Positions 49,021 through 58,551 of a stretch of 64,000 nt of DNA are shown here, in pieces. Made by a program: the position numbers and the translations under genes. The notes under the pieces were generated by a model. It did no database searches. It was given only the letters and a program-made list of their open reading frames with translations, and had not been told where the DNA came from. The DNA comes from Candidatus Sphingomonas colombiensis. GTDB taxonomy: Bacteria > Pseudomonadota > Alphaproteobacteria > Sphingomonadales > Sphingomonadaceae. The DNA lies in contig CP119315.1 of assembly GCA_029202845.1 (NCBI GenBank), positions 2,697,001 through 2,761,000 on the forward strand, in the 5' to 3' direction. The first letter of the stretch is position 1; each line of letters starts with the position of its first letter.

Positions 49021-50253
49021 TTACAATGTTACGACGTTGTTCGCGACCTCGCGTACGCCATCGACGTACAGGGAGATCATCGGCTCATCGGTCGCGATGA
49101 TCGTCTCGTCCGATCCGAAGCCGTTGAAAGCCGTGCGCATCGCCGCGCCATAGGCGCCGAGCATGCCGATCTCGATATAATCGCCGGCCTGCACGTCTGC
49201 CGGAAGCAGGAACGGACCAGCCATATGATCGAGATCGTCACAGGTCGGGCCGTAGAACGAGAACGGATGATCGCGCACGGTCGATTCCGGTTCGCGCAAC
49301 AACGCGACCGGGAAACGCCAGCCGATATGCGCGGCATCGAACAGCGCGCCATACGCGCCGTCGTTGATGTACAGCTCGTTGCCGCGGCGCTTTTCCACGC
49401 GCACCACCAGCGAGCTATATTCGGCGCAGAGCGCACGGCCCGGCTCAGCCCACAATTCAGCCGAATAGCTGACCGGCAGGCTTTCGAACGCGCGGTGGAT
49501 CGTTTCGAAATAACGCTCCAGCGGCGGCGGCTCCATCCCCGGATAGGAGGAGGGGAAGCCCCCGCCGACGTCGATCACGTCCACCGTCACCGCCGCATCG
49601 ACGATCGCGTGGCGCACGCGCTCCATCGCGTCGGCATAGGCTTCCGGCGTCATCGCCTGGCTGCCGACGTGGAAGCAGATGCCCAGCGCATCGGCCGCCT
49701 GGCGTGCTGCCATCAGCAGCGGCTTGGCTTCATGCGCCGGAACGCCGAACTTCGAAGCGAGGCTGAGCTTCGAATGCTCGGACGACACGCGCAGGCGGAC
49801 GCAGAGCGTGAGATCGCTCGCATTGCGCGTCGCGCGGGTGATCTTGTCCAGCTCCTCAAGGCTATCGAGGCTGAACACGCGCACGCCATGCGTGAAATAC
49901 GCCTCGGCGATCGCTTCCTCGGCCTTCACCGGGTGCATGAAGCACAAGGTGGCCTCGGGCACGGTGCGCGCGACAAGCCGCACCTCTGCGATCGAGGCGA
50001 CGTCGAAGTGCGTGATGCCGTTCTCGAACAGCGTGGCGATCAGCTCGGGGCTGGGATTCGCCTTCACCGCGTACATCGACCGGCCCGGAAACTTCTCCGA
50101 AAAGAAGCGGGCGGCCCGCGCGGCGGCGTGCGGACGGATCAGCGTCACCGGCTGAACCGGTGCCCGCTTCGCAATGTCAATGGCTCCGCCGACAGTGGTG
50201 GCGGGAGCAATCGAGGGGGCGGCTAGCCCCAGCGCGCTATGATGCTGGTGCAA
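49021..50253 (-). CDS. Ornithine decarboxylase (type III PLP fold)
   Basis: 410 residues. PLP lysine 64 in MYAVKANPSPE; FHVGSQ and VDVGGGFPSSYPG-type phosphate loop (IDVGGGFPSSYPGME); the active-site cysteine in YGPTCDDLD; tail EIGMLGAYGAAMRTAFNGFG. Decarboxylates ornithine to putrescine, perhaps lysine to cadaverine as well. The DHS-like gene follows it on the same strand, making a two-step polyamine route. Confidence 0.9.
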   Translation of the reverse strand: MHQHHSALGLAAPSIAPATTVGGAIDIAKRAPVQPVTLIRPHAAARAARFFSEKFPGRSMYAVKANPSPELIATLFENGITHFDVASIAEVRLVARTVPEATLCFMHPVKAEEAIAEAYFTHGVRVFSLDSLEELDKITRATRNASDLTLCVRLRVSSEHSKLSLASKFGVPAHEAKPLLMAARQAADALGICFHVGSQAMTPEAYADAMERVRHAIVDAAVTVDVIDVGGGFPSSYPGMEPPPLERYFETIHRAFESLPVSYSAELWAEPGRALCAEYSSLVVRVEKRRGNELYINDGAYGALFDAAHIGWRFPVALLREPESTVRDHPFSFYGPTCDDLDHMAGPFLLPADVQAGDYIEIGMLGAYGAAMRTAFNGFGSDETIIATDEPMISLYVDGVREVANNVVTL

Positions 50254-50392
50254 CTCAAGGGACCTCCAATTGCCTTACGGCGTCGAGCGAAAAAAGCTGC
50301 CTTGCGGTTGGAAGTCCCATGGGGCAGCGGATGGGCGAGTTAGGGTCGCCGGCCCGGAATGTAAAGTGGATTCAAATGATGCAGGATCGATC

Positions 50393-51367
50393 GTGACAAT
50401 TGTGCGACAGCCAACCCGGGCGGGCGTGCGCGACGCGGCGGCGAAGATCGCGGCCATCCTGCCGCCGACGCCATTATTCGTGCATGATATCAAGGGGTTT
50501 GACGTAGCCTTCAAGGCGGAGTCTCTGCAGCCGATCGGGGCGTTCAAAATCCGCGGGGCGTGGCATCGCCTGACCGCCCTGGATGAAGATGCGCGCGCGC
50601 GGGGCGTCGTCGCTTTCTCCTCGGGCAATCACGCGCAGGGAATCGCCTGGGCCGCGCGGCGGCTAGGAATCGCGGCGACGATCGTGATGCCCGCCGACGC
50701 GCCGCGCGCGAAGCGGGAGGCGACGCTGGCGCTGGGTGCGGAAGTGGTCGCTTACGATCGCGCCACCGAGAGCCGCGAATTGATCGCGGGGCGACTCGCC
50801 AAGGCCCGGAACGCAACGCTGGTGCCAAGCTTCGACGATCCGTGGGTGATCGAAGGGCAGGGGAGCGCCGCGATCGAGGCGGCGCGACAGATGGCTGAGG
50901 CTGGCCTCGGCGCGCCGCTTCACGCAATCGTGCCGTGCGGCGGTGGCGGCTTGGCGACCGGCATCGCGTTGGCGCTGCCTGAGGCGCGAATCACCATCGT
51001 CGAGCCGGCCGGGTGGGACGATATGACCCGCAGCCTGGAGGCGAGCTGGATCGAGCCGGTCGGCCCCAATCCGCCGCCGACCGCCTGCGACGCGCTTCAG
51101 ACGAAGGAGGTGTCGCCGTTGACCTTCGAGGTGCTGGCACGCCGGGATGCGAAAGGCGTAGCCGTGAGCGAGGAAGAGATCGCGACCGCGCAGCGCTGGG
51201 CAGCGGAAAATCTTCGACTGGTGGTCGAGCCCGGTGGCGCAGTGGCGCTCGCCGCCCTGCTGGCGGGTCGAGTGCCGCTAGAGGCGGGGATGCTGGTCAT
51301 TCTGTCCGGCGGCAATGTCGATATGGCCGCTTACGGGCGCGTCCTTTCCCGGCATACGGAAAGCTAG
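50393..51367 (+). CDS. Threonine/serine dehydratase (PLP fold II)
   Basis: 324 residues. PLP lysine 52 in PIGAFKIRGAWHRL, FSSGNHAQGIAWAARRLG, and the glycine loop VPCGGGGLATG. There is no ACT-like regulatory domain, so it is of the catabolic/serine-racemase-like group rather than biosynthetic IlvA. GTG at 50393 is chosen because the longer frame has no ribosome site and a non-family N-terminus. Divergent from the polyamine genes. Confidence 0.88.
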   Translation: MTIVRQPTRAGVRDAAAKIAAILPPTPLFVHDIKGFDVAFKAESLQPIGAFKIRGAWHRLTALDEDARARGVVAFSSGNHAQGIAWAARRLGIAATIVMPADAPRAKREATLALGAEVVAYDRATESRELIAGRLAKARNATLVPSFDDPWVIEGQGSAAIEAARQMAEAGLGAPLHAIVPCGGGGLATGIALALPEARITIVEPAGWDDMTRSLEASWIEPVGPNPPPTACDALQTKEVSPLTFEVLARRDAKGVAVSEEEIATAQRWAAENLRLVVEPGGAVALAALLAGRVPLEAGMLVILSGGNVDMAAYGRVLSRHTES

Positions 51368-51678
51368 AATGATGCCCGATCGATGATCTGATGCGGGCTG
51401 GGCGGGGAAACTGGGCACGGGCGAGCCGCATTGATTGGCGGATGGGCCGATCGCGCGGCTCGAGCACGCTTCGTGGCCGAGGGCAGGATCCGCATCGTGC
51501 CGGAACGCCCGCGCGGCGGCGGCATTGTCGGTTTAACGTCACTGTCGCCGTCGGGTGGTAATCCGGACGAACTATCGGATTGGAAACGCGTCGCTAACTG
51601 ACCTGTGAGGGCGGATCTCGAACGCGACGGCGATCTCCCGCCATGCTATCATTCGGCCACGGATATGGAGGGCTGAAA
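51368..51678. other. Intergenic stretch without a recognised gene
   Basis: 311 bases with no ORF showing family-like sequence on either strand. A CGAGCCGC/GCGGCTCG inverted repeat with a 28-base spacer lies near 51422-51465. The last 15 bases hold the GGAGGG ribosome site of the next gene. No promoter is obvious. Confidence 0.6.
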
Positions 51679-52818
51679 ATGGCAATCGATCCGCCCGGTG
51701 ATGGCCTTGTCGGCCTCGCGCCGATCGCGCCGAGAGCGGCGCTCGGCCTTATGCCGAACGAACAGCACCAGACTTACCATGGCTTTATGAGGGGCGCGCC
51801 AGGTGCGCCCCAGCCAGCATATTGCCTCGCGATCGTGGAGTTCGATGATCAGGGTCGATGTTACGATCGTGGCCAAATGGACGCCGTCGCCGGGGTGATG
51901 ACCCAGTTGATGCACGATGAGGCCGACGTAATTCTGTTGGTATTCGTTCACGGCTGGAAGCACGACGCGCGAACGGATGACGAGGATCTCTCCGAGTTTC
52001 GGCGAGTGCTCATGCGCGTCGGCCTGCATGAACGAAATACCGCTGCGGGAAGGGCGCGGCCGGTAATGGGGATCTTCATCGGGTGGCGGGGCATGTCGGA
52101 ATATGGCGTGGGCGATATCGTTGCGGACAGCACCTTCTGGGGACGTCAGGCGGCGGCGCAGCGGGTGGCGACGGGTTCCGTCCGCGAGCTGTTCGGTCGC
52201 CTTCGCCATTATCGCAATCATCGGCTCACGCGCGATCGGAGCGGCTCTCCGCTGCTTGTAATCGCGGGTCACAGTTTTGGCGGCATGATCGTCTATTCCG
52301 CCCTGTCGCAGTCGCTGATTGAGGCCGCGTCGGCGCCGGGGGGGTTATTGACGCCGAGCTTCGCGGATCTCGTGCTGCTGGTGAACCCGGCAATCGAAGG
52401 CGCTCGCTATCTGCCGATTTACGATCTGGTGAAGGGCGCGGCGTTTCGGGCGCGCAATATACCGCAGCCGCCAGTGTTCATCTGCGCTCAGGCGGAGAAT
52501 GACCAACCCGTCGGCACGTTCTTTCCGATAGGAAATTTTACCCGGCGGCTCGATCAAGCGACGATCGGCGATCTGGAAAAGGCGTGCACGACGCACGCGA
52601 TCGGCTTCATTCCCGAGTTTCGCACGCACCGGCTGACCGGCTCGTCCGAAGGTGCTTCATTCCGTCTCGATCCACCGGGGGAGCGACAGGAAAATCCCTA
52701 TTGGGTGGTCGGCGCGGACAAAGCCGTCATCAACAATCACAGCGGTATTTGGCAGCAACCGTTTCAGGATTTTCTGGCGGACATACTGCTGGAGCATGTC
52801 GAGGCCTCGCGCCGGTAA
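51679..52818 (+). CDS. Alpha/beta-hydrolase fold protein
   Basis: 379 residues, no signal peptide. VFVHGWKHDART (oxyanion region near residue 95) and VIAGHSFGGMIVYSAL (nucleophile Ser) are clear; a late HSGIW may give the His. It resembles lipase-like hydrolases annotated only as alpha/beta hydrolase. GGAGGG nine bases ahead supports the ATG at 51679 over one at 51643. It precedes an S53 peptidase; both look like accessory genes. Confidence 0.8.
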   Translation: MAIDPPGDGLVGLAPIAPRAALGLMPNEQHQTYHGFMRGAPGAPQPAYCLAIVEFDDQGRCYDRGQMDAVAGVMTQLMHDEADVILLVFVHGWKHDARTDDEDLSEFRRVLMRVGLHERNTAAGRARPVMGIFIGWRGMSEYGVGDIVADSTFWGRQAAAQRVATGSVRELFGRLRHYRNHRLTRDRSGSPLLVIAGHSFGGMIVYSALSQSLIEAASAPGGLLTPSFADLVLLVNPAIEGARYLPIYDLVKGAAFRARNIPQPPVFICAQAENDQPVGTFFPIGNFTRRLDQATIGDLEKACTTHAIGFIPEFRTHRLTGSSEGASFRLDPPGERQENPYWVVGADKAVINNHSGIWQQPFQDFLADILLEHVEASRR

Positions 52819-52904
52819 AATCAGGATATTTTCGTAAGTAGAGGGCGAACCCTTCGTCGTGGCGCGAGCGTTTAACTCGGCAACGCGCCGCACGGAGACA
52901 TGGG

Positions 52905-54425
52905 ATGGCCGATAATCGACAGATACTCGTCGGAAGTGAGCATGCCGCGCCACGGGACATGAAGGCGATCGGGCGAGTTCCCGGTGACGAGATCATCACC
53001 GTCAGCCTTTATCTGAAGCCAACGGCGCAAAAGGGAGCGCCTGCTGTCTCGTCGCGCGCGGAGCTTCGGGCGCGGCGCGAAAAGGATCACGCGGCGGATT
53101 TCGACGCCATTGCCGCTTTCGCGCATGAGGCGGGATTGGAGGTCGTGGCGAAGGATGCGGCGCGGCGCCTTGTGCAGCTGCGGGGGAAGGCGAGCGTCGT
53201 AGAAGCGGCCTTCGGGACCGAGCTTCACCATTATGCGCAGAAGGGGAAGGTTTATCGCGGCAGGACCGGCCCGTTGCTCTTGCCCGCGACCGTGGTGGGG
53301 CGTGTCGCGGCCGTTCTGGGGCTCGACACAAGCCCGATCGCGACGCCCAAAATAGTTCCGCATCGCGGAACGACGCCACCAACCGGATTTTTGCCCACTG
53401 ACGTGGCAAAGCTCTACGGTTTTGGCGGTTCCGATGCGGCGGGCCAATGCATCGGTATCATCGAACTGGGCGGGGGCTTCACGGATGCCGACAATCAGGC
53501 TGCGTTCAAAGCCATGAACATGCCTGTTCCGGATATTGTTGCGATCGGTGTTGACGGAGCCGGCAACGCCCCCGGCGCGAGTGATGCGGACGGCGAAGTC
53601 GCGCTGGACATCCAGGTCGCGGGCGGCGTCGCGCCGGGAGCCCGGCTCGCGGTCTATTTTGCGCCGAACACCAGCCAGGGCTTTGTCGATGCGATCACGC
53701 AGGCGGTGCATGACGATGCGAATAAACCCTCCGTACTTTCGATCAGTTGGGGATCGGGCGAAAATGGCTGGAGCCAACAGTCCATCGCAGTAATGGGCGC
53801 GGCCTTTCAGGATGCCGCCACTCTCAACGTTACGGTGTGCGCCGCATCGGGCGACGGGCTGGCGACCGATGGTGAGAACGATGGACAGGCGCATGTCGAC
53901 TATCCTGCGTCCGATCCTGCGGTTCTGGGGTGTGGGGGCACCAGGATTACGCTGGCGGGAGGCGGCATCACGAAAGAGGTGGTGTGGAATAGCAATGGCG
54001 GCGGCACCGGCGGCGGTGTCAGTGTGCTCTTTGCACTCCCTGGCTACCAGAAAAACGCTGGTGTGCCGTTACCTCGCGGCTCAGCAGGCGGGCGCGGCGT
54101 GCCGGATGTGGCGGGTAATGCCGATCCGGATAGCGGCTATCGGATCCTGACGGCGGGGCAGGTGGGGATCATCGGCGGGACGAGTGCTGTTGCACCGCTC
54201 TGGGCCGCTATCGTCGCGATCCTCAACGTGATTCGGAAATCGCCGCTGGGTCTGCCCCACGCGCATCTCTACGCCGTTCCCGATGTTTTTCGGGACATAA
54301 CATCTGGCGACAACAAATCCGGCGGCGTCGGCTTTTCGGCCGGGAAGGGGTGGGATGCCTGTACGGGGCTCGGTTCGCCCATCGGGTCGGCGCTACGATC
54401 GGCGCCCGGTATAACCGCGACCTGA
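52905..54425 (+). CDS. S53 family (sedolisin/kumamolisin-like) peptidase
   Basis: 506 residues. An N-terminal pro-domain (residues 1-150: VSLYLKPTA, FDAIAAFAHEAGLEVV, VEAAFGTELHHY) precedes the catalytic domain. Catalytic Glu231 and Asp235 in GEVALDIQ, oxyanion Asp317 in ASGDG, nucleophile Ser427 in GGTSAVAP, and C-terminal calcium loop FRDITSGDN with GWDACTGLGSP. All residues for activity are present. No Sec signal is visible although the family is normally secreted and acid-active, so export may use another route or the start is atypical. Confidence 0.93.
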   Translation: MADNRQILVGSEHAAPRDMKAIGRVPGDEIITVSLYLKPTAQKGAPAVSSRAELRARREKDHAADFDAIAAFAHEAGLEVVAKDAARRLVQLRGKASVVEAAFGTELHHYAQKGKVYRGRTGPLLLPATVVGRVAAVLGLDTSPIATPKIVPHRGTTPPTGFLPTDVAKLYGFGGSDAAGQCIGIIELGGGFTDADNQAAFKAMNMPVPDIVAIGVDGAGNAPGASDADGEVALDIQVAGGVAPGARLAVYFAPNTSQGFVDAITQAVHDDANKPSVLSISWGSGENGWSQQSIAVMGAAFQDAATLNVTVCAASGDGLATDGENDGQAHVDYPASDPAVLGCGGTRITLAGGGITKEVVWNSNGGGTGGGVSVLFALPGYQKNAGVPLPRGSAGGRGVPDVAGNADPDSGYRILTAGQVGIIGGTSAVAPLWAAIVAILNVIRKSPLGLPHAHLYAVPDVFRDITSGDNKSGGVGFSAGKGWDACTGLGSPIGSALRSAPGITAT

Positions 54426-54616
54426 CGGGCACTAGCCGATTATCCGCCAAGGCCGCTTGTCCAAACTCCCGATGACAGCGTGGGGCCATCGTTTTGCTGC
54501 CCTTTGCCGGGATACGCGTGCGGGTTTTTTCATGCCGGCGTCCCCCAGATTGGGAGATTGGTATGGGATGATGCCCGCAATCATGCTTGATAAGAATCTA
54601 TTTTCAAGGATAGGGT

Positions 54617-56437
54617 ATGGTCATGGACGGTCAGACCCTGCGCGATAAGCCGCTCGACAAGAAGGGCTTGCTTGAGAAGTATCTTGCCGAACGCGACAAG
54701 CGCTTGCGCGACGATGGCAACGATCAGTATCTCGATCTGGAGGGGGCTTTCGCGCATTACGCGACCGATCCCTACACGCGCTTCGTCGAGCGTGAGCCGG
54801 TCTTCGATCACGTCACTTTCGCATTCGTTGGTGCAGGTTTCGCGGGGCTGGTTACGGGCGCGCGGCTCGCCGAGGCGGGGATCACCGATTATCGGCTGAT
54901 CGAGAAGGGCGGCGACGTCGGCGGCACCTGGTATTGGAATCGCTATCCCGGCGCGCAATGCGACACCGCGTCGATGATCTATTTGCCGCTGCTCGAAGAA
55001 ACCGGGCACATGCCTACCGAGAAATATGTCCATGGTCCCGAGATTTTGGCGCAGTGCCAGCGGATCGCCGGACAATACGGGCTATACGACAAGGCGTTGT
55101 TCCATACGCAGATCGCCTCGCTCAATTGGGATGAAGGGCGCTCGCTATGGGTGGTTTCAACGGATCGTGGCGATCGTTTCACCGCCAAATACATTGGCCT
55201 GGGCACTGGCCCGATCCACATTCCCAAACTGCCTGGCATTCCGGGTATTGAGGATTTCAAGGGCCATTCGTTCCACACCAGCCGCTGGGATTATGGCTAT
55301 ACCGGCGGCAATGCGGCGGGGGCGAAGCTCGACAAACTGGCCGACAAGCGCGTGGCGATTATCGGCACCGGGGCAACTGCGGTGCAGATTGTTCCGCATC
55401 TCGCGCGTGCCGCGAAGGAGCTTTATGTCGTCCAGCGCACGCCTTCTTCGGTAGATGTTCGTGACAACGCGCCGATCGATCCCGATTGGTTTACGGAAAT
55501 CGCGACCCCGGGCTGGCAACAGCGTTGGCTCGAAAACTTTACGGCCAATCAGACGCCAGGTTTCATGATCGATGAAGATCTCGTCCAGGATGGCTGGACC
55601 GATATCTCGCGCCGTATCAAGGAGCGGGTAGCAATGCTGCCGCCTGATCAGCGCAGTTTCGAGCAGATCCTTGCGGTGTGGGAGGATGCGGATTTCGAGA
55701 AAATGAACGAAATCCGCGCCCGTGTAGATACGATTGTCGAAGACCTTGAAGCAGCTGAAAACCTGAAGGCGTGGTATCGACAATTGTGTAAACGGCCGTG
55801 TTTTCACGATCAGTATTTGCAGGCATTTAATCAACCCGGCACGCATCTGATCGACACCGACGGAAAGGGCGTCGAGAAAATCACCGCGAAGGGCTTTGTC
55901 GTCGCAGGCCGCGAATATGAAGTCGATTGCATCGTTTATGCCTCCGGGTTTCGGGTCGGGGCGAACCTTTCGGCGCTGGTCGCGTTCGATGTGGTGGGTC
56001 GTGGTGGCCTTAAGCTGTCGGACGCTTGGGGCGACGGTATGCGATCGCTTCACGGCATCCACGTCCACGACTTTCCCAATATGTTCGTCGTGACGCCCGC
56101 CCAAGGCGCCAATCTGATTTCCAATGTGCCGCACAATCTTACCGCATCGGGGCGTACGATTGCCGCCGTCGTCGCGCGGGCTGAGGAAATTGGTGCGAAG
56201 GAAGTGGAGGTTTCGCGCGAAGCACAGGATGAATGGGTTGCATTGCTGCTGACGGGCTCGGCGCGTTCGCTACGGACTGCGCCCGATTGCACGCCGGGTT
56301 ACTACAACAATGAAGGCAAGGATTCCGGCCCCGCCGCCGCTTATGCCGTGGGTTATCCGCTCGGCGCCCATGCCTACTTCAAATATCTCGGCGACTGGAC
56401 GATGTCCGGCAAGTTCGATGGCATCGAGTTCCGCTGA
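54617..56437 (+). CDS. Baeyer-Villiger-type flavin monooxygenase
   Basis: 606 residues. FAD Rossmann GAGFAGLVTG at 72-81, the type I Baeyer-Villiger fingerprint FKGHSFHTSRWD at 214-225, and NADPH Rossmann GTGATA at 250-255. The 65-residue N-terminal extension recalls large-ring and aryl-ketone monooxygenases. Inserts one oxygen next to a ketone to give an ester or lactone. AAGGA supports the ATG at 54617. It stands alone on the plus strand, convergent with the catabolic operon; hydrolases for its product may be those at 61-62.6 kb. Confidence 0.9.
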   Translation: MVMDGQTLRDKPLDKKGLLEKYLAERDKRLRDDGNDQYLDLEGAFAHYATDPYTRFVEREPVFDHVTFAFVGAGFAGLVTGARLAEAGITDYRLIEKGGDVGGTWYWNRYPGAQCDTASMIYLPLLEETGHMPTEKYVHGPEILAQCQRIAGQYGLYDKALFHTQIASLNWDEGRSLWVVSTDRGDRFTAKYIGLGTGPIHIPKLPGIPGIEDFKGHSFHTSRWDYGYTGGNAAGAKLDKLADKRVAIIGTGATAVQIVPHLARAAKELYVVQRTPSSVDVRDNAPIDPDWFTEIATPGWQQRWLENFTANQTPGFMIDEDLVQDGWTDISRRIKERVAMLPPDQRSFEQILAVWEDADFEKMNEIRARVDTIVEDLEAAENLKAWYRQLCKRPCFHDQYLQAFNQPGTHLIDTDGKGVEKITAKGFVVAGREYEVDCIVYASGFRVGANLSALVAFDVVGRGGLKLSDAWGDGMRSLHGIHVHDFPNMFVVTPAQGANLISNVPHNLTASGRTIAAVVARAEEIGAKEVEVSREAQDEWVALLLTGSARSLRTAPDCTPGYYNNEGKDSGPAAAYAVGYPLGAHAYFKYLGDWTMSGKFDGIEFR

Positions 56438-56473
56438 CCAGCGTGACTTTCGCGAAATAGGGCTGCGCCGCTG

Positions 56474-56494
56474 CCGATCCGAATGTCGGATCGG
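56474..56494. terminator. Hairpin between convergent monooxygenase and CoA-transferase genes
   Basis: CCGATCCG and CGGATCGG, a perfect 8-bp stem with loop AATGT, 36 bases after the monooxygenase stop and 45 before the end of the minus-strand operon. It could serve both directions. Confidence 0.5.
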
Positions 56495-56539
56495 TCATTG
56501 CGGCCAATTCAGGATGCCATAGGATTAGCCGGGATCGGG

Positions 56540-57625
56540 CTAAGACAGGTTAGCCGGTCGGCTAACCAGCGCACCGTCGAAAGCGATTGGAAGGGTCGGC
56601 AACCGTGTTTCGCGACCGTCCGGGAGTGTCACCGTTTCCAGTGCGCCGGATGCGTTGAGATGCGGATCGTCAAACATATCCTCAGGTTTGCCGATCGGCG
56701 CGAACGGCAGGCCAGTGCCCTCAAGCCGCTCGACGATTTCGGCGCGGGCGAAGCCGGCGATCAGCGTTCGGATTTGGGGCAGGATGCGTTCGCGCTGACG
56801 GACACGCTCGTTATTCTTGCGCAAGCTTTCGTCTGCCCAAAGTTCATCGAGGCCGAATAGCTTGCAGAACTTCTCCCATAGTGCGTCGGTAACGACGCCG
56901 ATGAAGACCGGTTCGTCTTTGGTTTCGAATACGTCGTAGATTGCCCAGGCGGAAATGCGCACCGGCATCGGGTCGGCGGCTTTGCCGGTGACGGCGAGTT
57001 GCGCCATGTGCTGCCCGACCAGATAGACGGTCGTTTCGAACAGCGACGCCTGAATGAGTTTGCCCTTGCCGGTCCGATGACGCTCCTCAAGCGCGGCGAG
57101 CACGCCGATGACGCCGAACATTCCGCCGGTCACGTCGATCACGCTGGAGCCGGCGCGCAATGGCCGCCCGGGTGGCCCGGTCATGTAAGCGAGCCCGCCC
57201 ATCATCTGGGCGACCTCGTCCAATGCGGTGCGCTTTTCATAAGGGCCGGGCAGGAAGCCTTTGGCCGAGCAATAGATAAGCCGCGGATTGAGCGCCGACA
57301 GCGTCGCATAATCGAGCCCGAGTTTGTCGAGCGCGCCGGGGCGGAAATTCTCGATCACGATATCGGCTTCAACCGCAAGTTGCGTGGCAGCGGCCAATCC
57401 CTCGACTGTCTTTAAGTCGAGGTGCACGCTTTGCTTATGCCGGTTGTACATCGGGAAATAGCCGGCACCAGACCCAAGCAGCGTGCGGGTCTTGTCGCCT
57501 TCTGGCGGCTCGACCCTGATAACCTCCGCGCCAAGGGCGGCCAGGATCGCGCCGGCGGCCGGTCCCATGACCATATGGGTAAATTCAACGACTTTCAGGC
57601 CGGCAAGCGGAGTAGGGGCCGTCAT
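56540..57625 (-). CDS. CoA transferase, family III (CaiB/BaiF)
   Basis: 361 residues. LKVVEFTHMVMGPAAGAILAALGAEVIRVEPP, then FRPGALDKLGLDYATLS and the catalytic Asp region KGFLPGPYEKRTALDEVAQMMGG, as in succinyl-CoA-dependent transferases. Moves CoA onto a carboxylic acid, typically a (di)carboxylate such as an alkylmalate, itaconate or mesaconate. It is the last gene of the operon, overlapping the lyase gene by 4 bases, as if supplying the CoA thioester that the lyase cleaves. Confidence 0.92.
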   Translation of the reverse strand: MTAPTPLAGLKVVEFTHMVMGPAAGAILAALGAEVIRVEPPEGDKTRTLLGSGAGYFPMYNRHKQSVHLDLKTVEGLAAATQLAVEADIVIENFRPGALDKLGLDYATLSALNPRLIYCSAKGFLPGPYEKRTALDEVAQMMGGLAYMTGPPGRPLRAGSSVIDVTGGMFGVIGVLAALEERHRTGKGKLIQASLFETTVYLVGQHMAQLAVTGKAADPMPVRISAWAIYDVFETKDEPVFIGVVTDALWEKFCKLFGLDELWADESLRKNNERVRQRERILPQIRTLIAGFARAEIVERLEGTGLPFAPIGKPEDMFDDPHLNASGALETVTLPDGRETRLPTLPIAFDGALVSRPANLS

Positions 57626-58551
57626 GCCGCGACCTGCGCGAAACCGAGCGGCAGGCCGGCATCGGGCGTGAAGCCGTAAAGCGGCTCGCCGGGCAGCGCC
57701 TCGGCGATGATCGCCCGGACCTTTAGCAGCTTCTCCAGGTCGATTCCGGTTTCGTACCCCATGGCCTCAAGCATGAAGACCAAATCCTCCGTTACGATAT
57801 TGCCCGATGCGCCGGGCGCGAACGGGCAGCCACCCAGGCCGCCCAGCGACGCGTCGAGCGTGGTGATGCCTTCCTCCAATCCGGCCAGCGCGTTGGCGAG
57901 GCCAAGTCCACGGGTATTATGGAGGTGCAGAGTGTTGAGCCTATGCTGGCCCACCTCTGCCTTCACCCGCCGCACCAGCCGTTTCACCTGCGCGGGGTTC
58001 GCATAGCCGGTAGTATCCGAAAGGCCGACCTCGGCCGCGCCCGCCTCTATTGCGGCGGCGGCGAGGCGCGTCACACTATCCTCGCTCACCAGTCCCTCGA
58101 TCGTGCAGCCGAAGGCGGTGGCCAAACCGATCTCGAAATGTGGGCGTGTCGCGTTCGGCTGCGCCGCGACCAACTCTGCGATGGCGCGAATTTCCGCGAT
58201 CACGCCAGCATGATCCTTGCGAACGTTCTTCAGACTGTGTGTTTCCGACATCGAAAAGGGCATCGAAATCTTCTGCGCGCCTGCGGCGATCGCACGCTCG
58301 GCCCCTTTGAGGTTCGGAACCAGCACCGCGACCGCCAATCCATCGATCTCTTTGGCAAAGGCAACCAGTTCCGCTGTGTCCGCCATTTGCGGCAGCAGAG
58401 AGGGTGGAACGAAACTGCCCACCTCGATTTCAGGGACGCCGGCGGCAGCTTCAGCGAGAATCCACGCCTTTTTGGCGGCAAGGGGCATCACGCGGGCGAT
58501 GCTTTGCAAGCCATCGCGAGGACCGACCTCGCTGATATGGACGCGGTTCAT
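57622..58551 (-). CDS. HMG-CoA-lyase-like enzyme
   Basis: 309 residues, DRE-TIM metallolyase. EVGPRDGLQS carries the catalytic Arg and metal Asp; His209 and His211 in LHLHNTRGLGLAN (the usual HDT is HNT here); catalytic Cys242 in GLGGCPFAPGASGN. Cleaves a 3-hydroxy-3-substituted acyl-CoA to acetyl-CoA plus an oxo acid or acyl product. Between LeuD-like and CoA transferase genes, with 4-base overlaps on both sides, it need not use HMG-CoA itself; an alkylmalyl-CoA is plausible (inference). Confidence 0.9.
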   Translation of the reverse strand: MNRVHISEVGPRDGLQSIARVMPLAAKKAWILAEAAAGVPEIEVGSFVPPSLLPQMADTAELVAFAKEIDGLAVAVLVPNLKGAERAIAAGAQKISMPFSMSETHSLKNVRKDHAGVIAEIRAIAELVAAQPNATRPHFEIGLATAFGCTIEGLVSEDSVTRLAAAAIEAGAAEVGLSDTTGYANPAQVKRLVRRVKAEVGQHRLNTLHLHNTRGLGLANALAGLEEGITTLDASLGGLGGCPFAPGASGNIVTEDLVFMLEAMGYETGIDLEKLLKVRAIIAEALPGEPLYGFTPDAGLPLGFAQVAA

